Assembly (NCBI GenBank): GCA_937914785.1
Contig: CALGIV010000125.1
Span: 1-11,096, forward strand
From: an uncultured Eubacteriaceae bacterium
GTDB lineage: Bacteria; Bacillota; Clostridia; Eubacteriales; UBA1433
Direction of reading: 5' to 3'
Length of the DNA: 11,096 bases
This document shows, in pieces, positions 6,503 through 11,096 of this stretch. Positions within the stretch are counted from its first letter, which is position 1, and every line of letters begins with the position of its first letter. The notes beneath the pieces are model-generated. The model was not told the origin of the DNA. It searched no databases and worked only from the letters and a program-made list of their open reading frames with translations. Made by a program: the position numbers and the translations under genes.

Positions 6503-7138
6503 TCAGAACTCAACTTCTTTTTCATTAATCGTCAGTACATACCCCTCTTTATCAAGCCCTTTCACATAGGCATAGTAAAATACTTTCAACGACCTATCGT
6601 CTGATTCCATCTCATAATCCTGAAAAGAAGTACCCCTGTTATCCGTGATTATGACATCTTCTTTTGTAATATCGGAATGGGACATTCCAAGCATAAATAC
6701 AATGATATAACAATCATCTGAATTTCTCAACCGATAAATATTTGCATCATAATAAATGCTTTCTTCAAGAGAAGTCTTATTATAAGACTTTACGAAGGGA
6801 TTTATTTTCCACCCTTCTTTTGTCTTTTTTAAAAACAAATAGGCATATTCATTTTGTTTAGGATAGTATATAACAGCAGTTGAATCCTCACCTTCTACTG
6901 TACAGAGCACTTCCCGGTTCCCACTGCCAACGTAATTAAGTGCTGCCTGCGGCGAATCAAAAGTGATAAACAGATTCTCTATCGGTGCCAATCCAGCTAA
7001 AGACACACAACCAAAATACGCCAATACAATTAAAACCCATACCCATTTTTTAATTTTGATTTGCTTTTTATGCAGCACAATCAAAATGATGTAGAAAATA
7101 ATGAGAAAAAACGCATATCTGATAAACGAATACCACAT
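6503..7138 (-). CDS. Membrane-anchored putative immunity protein D, copy 2
   Basis: The protein has 211 residues, with the ATG at 7136-7138 after AAAGGAGG. Sequence, membrane hairpin (about residues 4-22 and 31-50 around a basic loop) and outside domain are the same as in D copy 1 up to MESDD. The last 33 residues then differ: RSLKVF replaces GLLEVF, and the protein ends TINEKEVEF. The substitutions begin abruptly at base 6602 and continue to the stop. This makes the gene a mosaic of a copied front and an independently evolved tail. The different tail may alter toxin recognition or may be neutral. Confidence 0.75.
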   Translation of the reverse strand: MWYSFIRYAFFLIIFYIILIVLHKKQIKIKKWVWVLIVLAYFGCVSLAGLAPIENLFITFDSPQAALNYVGSGNREVLCTVEGEDSTAVIYYPKQNEYAYLFLKKTKEGWKINPFVKSYNKTSLEESIYYDANIYRLRNSDDCYIIVFMLGMSHSDITKEDVIITDNRGTSFQDYEMESDDRSLKVFYYAYVKGLDKEGYVLTINEKEVEF

Positions 7139-7204
7139 AAAACTTCCTCCTTTAATTTGTCACCAATTTCAGGCCCATTACCGGAATCACCATAGAAGGG
7201 AGCC

Positions 7205-7226
7205 AAGGCCGCCATTTGGCGGCCTT
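7205..7226. terminator. Perfect GC-rich palindrome between C2 and D2
   Basis: Exact copy of the element at 3481-3502, carried by the duplication, in the gap between genes C2 and D2. Arms AAGGCCGCCA and TGGCGGCCTT. Confidence 0.55.
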
Positions 7227-7242
7227 GAATAGAGTTATAGGG

Positions 7243-7845
7243 TTAGTCGAATGTAAATATCTCACCATCAATTATTAATTCATAGTTTTCATCATAGTTA
7301 TTAATACACGCGTAATTTAATATACTTAGATAAGACTCATACTCCTTTATATAACACCTAAAAATAGTATTTTTGTTATCAAATATATTTATATTATCTA
7401 CACTTTTTCGGTCAAGGATAATTGTATGTACGACAACATAATAATCTATAGAATTTTTAGACTTATATATACTTACTTGACTAGCACCTGATTTTTCTTT
7501 AAACGGAATTGAAAAAGGATTTATTTTCCACCCTCGTTCTGTTTTAGAAAAAACAACTTGAGAACGTGTCTTTTGTTTAGGCGAGTATAATATCAATGTC
7601 GACTCTTTACCATCAATCATATCTCTTACTTCACCGGTGCAGCCATACTTAAACGCTGCTTCTGGTGTCGAAAAAGTAATAAACAAATTTTCAACCGGTA
7701 CATAAAAGGAAATTAAAAAACAAATTATCGAGACAGATATTATTTTACGCCATATTTTTTTGTTATTTTTATTGCGTTTTTTTATTATTACTGCAATGAA
7801 AATAACGATTAAAAACGCACTCCATCGAACGATATAAAAGATCAC
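7243..7845 (-). CDS. Membrane-anchored putative immunity protein C, copy 2
   Basis: The 200-residue product is identical to copy 1 at 3519-4121. It has the same GTG start (7843-7845) and AGGAG site, two N-terminal membrane segments around a basic loop, and an outside domain with PVENLFITF and GWKINPF. It lies 33 bases after B2 and 104 bases before D2. With no differences between copies, the duplication is recent or the copies are kept identical by gene conversion. Confidence 0.75.
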   Translation of the reverse strand: MIFYIVRWSAFLIVIFIAVIIKKRNKNNKKIWRKIISVSIICFLISFYVPVENLFITFSTPEAAFKYGCTGEVRDMIDGKESTLILYSPKQKTRSQVVFSKTERGWKINPFSIPFKEKSGASQVSIYKSKNSIDYYVVVHTIILDRKSVDNINIFDNKNTIFRCYIKEYESYLSILNYACINNYDENYELIIDGEIFTFD

Positions 7846-7878
7846 AACTTGCTCCTATTGAAGGCCCGAAAGAAGAAC

Positions 7879-8475
7879 CTAGTAAGCATATTCGCAATAA
7901 TAAAAATTATCGATAATCTTTTCCACATAAGCTCGCTGACCCCGGGTAGGATGCACCCATTCCCATCCTCTTCCTTTTTCTTTCATTTCTCCACCGGATA
8001 ACTCTATTTTTCTATTAATATATACCTCTTCACCTTCTTTTAAATCTGTATAATAGAATCCACAATGAATCGATAATGTTACATTTCCCTCTGATCCTAA
8101 GAAAATGCTGAAATAATCACCCGAAATACTGATTTGTTTAACACCCTCAAGCTGCAAAACACGCTCTAATACAGGATTATCTAAAGACCTGTAGACTTCT
8201 TCACTAAACAGCCGAATATAAAGTCCCTCAATATGTGAAAAATCTTGTGCCGGCTCATAAATAGTTTGTTTTTCTGTTGAAGAAATGTACCATATTTGAG
8301 GATATTCTTCTTTCAGTTTAGAAATTTCTTCCGCCGCATTTCTGAACAAATTTTCTTCCGCTATAATCAAAGACGATACTTCTGGGTAGTATTTTTTATT
8401 GGGGATACTGCATGAAGATAAACATAAAACCACTATAAAAAGCAATATCATCCATTGACTATTCTTTTTACGCAT
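7879..8475 (-). CDS. Putative lipoprotein B, copy 2
   Basis: Identical to lipoprotein B copy 1: 198 residues, ATG at 8473-8475 after GGAGA, lipobox LSSC with Cys22, and a mature domain ending YVEKIIDNFYYCEYAY. It is followed after 33 bases by C2. The 217-base gap before it carries the same remnant frame and degenerate palindrome as copy 1, so the whole neighbourhood was copied as a block. Confidence 0.75.
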   Translation of the reverse strand: MRKKNSQWMILLFIVVLCLSSCSIPNKKYYPEVSSLIIAEENLFRNAAEEISKLKEEYPQIWYISSTEKQTIYEPAQDFSHIEGLYIRLFSEEVYRSLDNPVLERVLQLEGVKQISISGDYFSIFLGSEGNVTLSIHCGFYYTDLKEGEEVYINRKIELSGGEMKEKGRGWEWVHPTRGQRAYVEKIIDNFYYCEYAY

Positions 8476-8527
8476 AACTTTTCTCCAGTTGATTTATAAC
8501 AAAACAGGAGCTACTTCCGAGGAACCC

Positions 8528-8549
8528 TAGGCTGCCAAATAGTGGCTTT
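8528..8549. repeat. Degenerate copy of the recurrent palindrome, copy 2
   Basis: Duplicate of 4804-4825, with the same five departures from the consensus. Confidence 0.45.
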
Positions 8550-8577
8550 AGAGTGTAAATAAAACAGGTTATATACT

Positions 8578-8679
8578 CTATATTAACCCCAAGCTATCCA
8601 GTCTATCTATGATTGTTCTGTCAAGATTATAGAGGGTTAAAGAATGTGTAAATTCATTTTCATCCTCCTTTAGATACCG
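8578..8679 (-). pseudogene. Small gene remnant between the MGTWG gene and lipoprotein B, copy 2
   Basis: Duplicate of 4854-4955: 33 readable residues ending LDSLGLI and TAG, with a strong Shine-Dalgarno and an ATG that lies in a different frame. The decay therefore happened before the duplication, or was spread by conversion. Confidence 0.3.
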
Positions 8680-8692
8680 TCAGTAGTAAAAA

Positions 8693-9535
8693 CTATTCTT
8701 GTAACAGGTTTAAACTGGCAATTCTAAATATAATTTTTCTATCTAAGCCAGCAAATCCAACTGACGTTCCCCCCAATTTAATGTTTTGTTTAGCTGCATT
8801 AAATTGAGAATCCTTTTTGATTATTGCAATTTCTCTACCTCTAATATCTTTTTTTTCAATTATCACTTGAATTCCTGCTATCGAGTTTACAAATGTGACC
8901 CAAGTTACATAAGGTATATCTTTTACTTGCTCCCACCTCGGGATGCTTTCACCCACCCATTCATAAAGTACTACATAAGGAATTTCATAAAAATATTCAG
9001 ATTCTGCCAATCTGGTAAAAGGCTCCCGTTCAACGCCAACCACGCGAAGCAACGCATAAATGTGTGTTCTATCACCCCAATCTTTAAACTCCTGAACGTG
9101 TTCTTTATCGATACGATAGGCTAATAAATCTCCACACTCCCACGGCGAATACAGCAAAGAAGGTTTCGAAACCTTCTTTGCCGGAGGCATTGGCGAAAGC
9201 AGTTTTTCTTTTAAATCGTCCAACGCTTTTACACGTTTTGCATAGTCTGCTTTTGATGCTTCTTCCCAACGCGCCAAATCCTCACCGCTGTCGATAAATG
9301 CCATTGCTTTCTCTTTTACCTTTTCACTAAGTCTTCCCTTTTTCCATTCGCTCAGCGCTAAAGCAAACCAAAATACCGGCTCAATATCGCTGCCTTTAAA
9401 TTCATCATAGTGTTCCTGAAATATGATCTCTTCTGCTTCTTCTGCGCTTTTTCCGACTATTAGTAAAGTATTATAATCATCTCGAATATCTTCCGCATCA
9501 TCATCTGAAAAGATTGCCGGCCCCCAAGTACCCAT
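8693..9535 (-). CDS. MGTWG-type (DUF4259-like) putative immunity protein, copy 2
   Basis: Identical 280-residue product to copy 1 (4969-5811): soluble, starting MGTWGPAIFSDDDAEDIRDD, ATG at 9533-9535 after GAGGAGG, 44 bases downstream of A2. It is the second gene after the Rhs toxin and the nearest intact cytoplasmic candidate for neutralising it. The two exact copies could raise dosage. Alternatively this family may protect against another toxin once encoded here. Confidence 0.7.
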   Translation of the reverse strand: MGTWGPAIFSDDDAEDIRDDYNTLLIVGKSAEEAEEIIFQEHYDEFKGSDIEPVFWFALALSEWKKGRLSEKVKEKAMAFIDSGEDLARWEEASKADYAKRVKALDDLKEKLLSPMPPAKKVSKPSLLYSPWECGDLLAYRIDKEHVQEFKDWGDRTHIYALLRVVGVEREPFTRLAESEYFYEIPYVVLYEWVGESIPRWEQVKDIPYVTWVTFVNSIAGIQVIIEKKDIRGREIAIIKKDSQFNAAKQNIKLGGTSVGFAGLDRKIIFRIASLNLLQE

Positions 9536-9579
9536 TCATCCTCCTCAATTTAACCCTACATTATATGGGAAAAATATTT

Positions 9580-10179
9580 TTAAAAAGTTTCATCATAATA
9601 ATAAAAATTATCAACAATTTTCTCTACATACATCCGATCTCCGCTAAGAGGATATACCCACTTCCAACCCTTTCCTTCTGCTGTTATCTCACCACCTACA
9701 CTCCTTATTCTTTGTTCCAACAAAGCTTTTTCCCCATCCTCAACAGCTGAATAATAAAATCCATAATCAATAGAAGACGGTGCAATCCCTAATCCACCAA
9801 AATCAAATATATAGCAAGAATCTGAAATAGATATCTTTTTTAAATTCTCAATGCACATTATTTCTTCCAACGCTTTATTTTCAAGCGACACATAAATATT
9901 GTCTTCATCAACATTAATAATGCAAAAATATAACCCTACAATATCTGAATATTTTGGATCATCAATACTTTTTTTAAATGTAGATGAAATATAGCTTATT
10001 TCCGGATTAAGGTTTTGATAATTATTTAATTCCTCTATTACTTTAACCAACACTTCTTCATTCTCTTTTACAACTGTAGTGATTTTTTTTCTTAATTTCA
10101 GAGATTGTCCCCCACAAGCACATAACTGACATAAAATAAACAACAATGTCAAAGCAACAACTATCTTTCTTTTCTTCAT
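9580..10179 (-). CDS. Putative lipoprotein A, copy 2 (first gene after the toxin)
   Basis: The protein has 199 residues, with the ATG at 10177-10179 after AGGAG. The signal peptide MKKRKIVVALTLLFILCQ is followed by lipobox LCAC, Cys22. The mature protein is almost the same as A1; the visible changes are in the signal peptide, QSL for QSP, and VLV for VLI. As the first gene behind the Rhs toxin (166-base gap) it occupies the usual place of a cognate immunity gene. However, as a lipoprotein it would act outside the cytoplasm. Its gap holds a hairpin and a promoter candidate, so it may be expressed apart from the toxin. No family name is recognised. Confidence 0.75.
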   Translation of the reverse strand: MKKRKIVVALTLLFILCQLCACGGQSLKLRKKITTVVKENEEVLVKVIEELNNYQNLNPEISYISSTFKKSIDDPKYSDIVGLYFCIINVDEDNIYVSLENKALEEIMCIENLKKISISDSCYIFDFGGLGIAPSSIDYGFYYSAVEDGEKALLEQRIRSVGGEITAEGKGWKWVYPLSGDRMYVEKIVDNFYYYDETF

Positions 10180-10200
10180 ACTTTCTCCTGACTTTACATT

Positions 10201-10231
10201 ATTATATTATCTTGTTAAACATAGCTAACAA
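10201..10231 (-). promoter_or_regulatory. Candidate promoter for the immunity array
   Basis: On the minus strand TTGTTA (10226-10231) and TATAAT (10201-10206) are separated by 19 bases, and an overlapping GATAAT (10206-10211) would give 14. The TATAAT ends 21 bases before the A2 start. The spacing is not ideal and the whole gap is A+T-rich, so chance matches are likely. The position just after the toxin terminator-like hairpin supports it. Confidence 0.35.
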
Positions 10232-10289
10232 TAAATTATTTAATTAATATCAACTGCATTGTACTTTATTTCGTTCGTTATCAATTCTA

Positions 10290-10322
10290 CAGAGAAACAG
10301 AGGAATGCTCTCTGTTTCTCTG
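10290..10322. terminator. Strong hairpin between Rhs toxin and immunity array
   Basis: A perfect 13-bp stem (CAGAGAAACAGAG and its complement) encloses a 7-base loop. It begins 23 bases after the Rhs stop in the direction of transcription. The plus-strand side is followed by a run of six T, the minus-strand side (the toxin mRNA) by TAGAATTG, so the minus-direction terminator lacks a good U-tract. It is unlike the GC-rich palindromes elsewhere in the island. It may give partial termination or 3'-end protection of the toxin mRNA. Confidence 0.6.
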
Positions 10323-10345
10323 TTTTTTCATTTATAAACTTTCTT

Positions 10346-11096
10346 TCAATTAAAATATCCGCTTTGATATAAATTCACGCCCATTCTTACATAGTAATTA
10401 TCTCTTGGCTCATCAAAGTATGTATCACGATAAGACCATGTAATTCCTTCGCTGTTAATTTGATATATTCCAGCACCCCAACATAAGAATTCTTCCCAAT
10501 ATCCATAAGCAGAACCAATATAACCAAAGTGCATATTTCCAACATCTTCTGCTGATAGTAATTCATAATTAAAATAGATATATCTAGTTCTCTGATCTGT
10601 TTTATGATACATCCAGTCTTCCTGAGCCTTTAAATCATAAGGCGCACCCGTTTTTACCATGTCCATAAAATATAACAAACGCGAATAAGAACCATCTATA
10701 TTGGCTGCCGCTTCAGACATACTGAGTGCATTATTTACAAATGTATCTTTAAACATATCTTCCCCAAGTACTATATCTACTCCGTCCTCCACAGCTTGAC
10801 GTATTTCTTCTGATGTTGCTATTAACTTAAAAGTGGTACTTATATCCGTATTTTTCATCAGCTGGCTATTTATATTTGCAAGCGCAGTCCCCGCATTTGT
10901 TGATGGCCCTATTTGTGTTACATAATTATTTATTACTCCGCTCATTGCCACTTTTATTCCTAAATTAACAGCTGCTATTAACCCTACTCCTGTTGCTCTA
11001 TGCCCCGTCGGATCGATATAGTTGACCGGATTATTTCCCGTATAGGTATACAGGTTTTGTGTCCACGGACTGTAGGCACTGCCGAGATAGCTGTCA
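10346..11096 (-). CDS. Rhs-family toxin, C-terminal part with Ntox44-like domain
   Basis: The gene enters from the right edge (first full codon 11093-11095) and ends at the TGA at 10346-10348; 249 residues are visible. The start reads DSYLGSAYSPWTQNLYTYTG and then NNPVNYIDPTGH, the end of an Rhs core; DPTGH is at 11000-11014. The following 217 residues are the variable C-terminal region. Its last 112 residues or so (10349-10684) match what I know of polymorphic toxin type 44: an MVKTGAPYDLK opening, then AEDVGNMHFGYIGSAYGY, a GAGIYQI and a late DEPRDNYY before GVNLY. This toxin type is described as a predicted RNase of polymorphic toxin systems; that activity is from family annotation, not shown here. 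A GTG at 10951 is internal and not a start. The N-terminal export signals lie outside the window. Confidence 0.85.
   Translation of the reverse strand, partial: DSYLGSAYSPWTQNLYTYTGNNPVNYIDPTGHRATGVGLIAAVNLGIKVAMSGVINNYVTQIGPSTNAGTALANINSQLMKNTDISTTFKLIATSEEIRQAVEDGVDIVLGEDMFKDTFVNNALSMSEAAANIDGSYSRLLYFMDMVKTGAPYDLKAQEDWMYHKTDQRTRYIYFNYELLSAEDVGNMHFGYIGSAYGYWEEFLCWGAGIYQINSEGITWSYRDTYFDEPRDNYYVRMGVNLYQSGYFN

Larger units (their letters stand above)
6603..10046. repeat. Tandem duplication, copy 2 of the identical core
   Basis: Second copy of the 3,444-base block, offset 3,724 from copy 1. It carries most of D2, all of C2, B2, the remnant frame and the MGTWG gene, and most of A2. It is the copy nearest to the Rhs toxin. 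The first mismatch on the right is at 10047 (C against T at 6323). Confidence 0.9.

Noticed and set aside
2779..10179. CRISPR array or transposon as the source of the repetition
   Set aside because: The repeats are two long tandem units full of genes, not short regular repeats with spacers, and no transposase, terminal inverted repeats or target-site duplication were seen.
10346..10951. A free-standing 201-residue toxin gene starting at a GTG at 10951
   Set aside because: The frame continues upstream into a clear Rhs core end (DPTGH and the preceding YTYTGNNPVNY), so this is the C-terminal part of a larger protein.

Overview
The window looks like a piece of a Bacillota-type chromosome. Starts are preceded by strong AAGGAGG-like Shine-Dalgarno sites, lipoprotein signals are short and lysine-rich, and the accessory genes are A+T-rich. 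The exact lineage cannot be fixed from this sequence; a clostridial or Negativicutes-like host is only a guess.

Layout. (1) 1-1400, plus strand, visibly more G+C-rich: the 3' part of a glycosidase-like beta-propeller gene, closely followed by a YdcF/SanA/ElyC-type (DUF218) gene. (2) A GC-rich palindrome at 1399-1420 closes this convergent boundary. (3) 1431-11096, all on the minus strand and A+T-rich: an Rhs/polymorphic-toxin island read from right to left. It opens at the right edge with the end of an Rhs protein. The core ends at a DPTGH motif, and the C-terminal extension closes with a polymorphic toxin type 44 (Ntox44)-like domain. Downstream follows a long run of small genes that look like an immunity cassette: lipoprotein A2, MGTWG protein copy 2, lipoprotein B2, membrane proteins C2 and D2, then A1, MGTWG protein copy 1, B1, C1, D1, a third membrane paralogue E, and an immunity-like gene broken by an in-frame stop.

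The central structure is a tandem duplication with a period of 3,724 bases. A block of about 3,444 bases (2879-6322 and 6603-10046) appears identical in both copies. Its two ends lie inside coding sequence (D and A), and beyond them the copies stay homologous but diverge. This points to recent homogenisation or unequal crossing-over between older paralogues.

How it may work: the Rhs toxin is the weapon and some downstream genes should protect the producer or its kin. The array holds two paralogous families that appear undescribed: C/D/E with two membrane segments and an outside domain, and A/B lipoproteins. Both are predicted to sit outside the membrane. Only the MGTWG protein and the broken gene look cytoplasmic. 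A recurring 22-base palindrome separates most of the cassettes and may be a terminator, a recombination site or both. No RNA gene, CRISPR array, transposase or integrase was seen.
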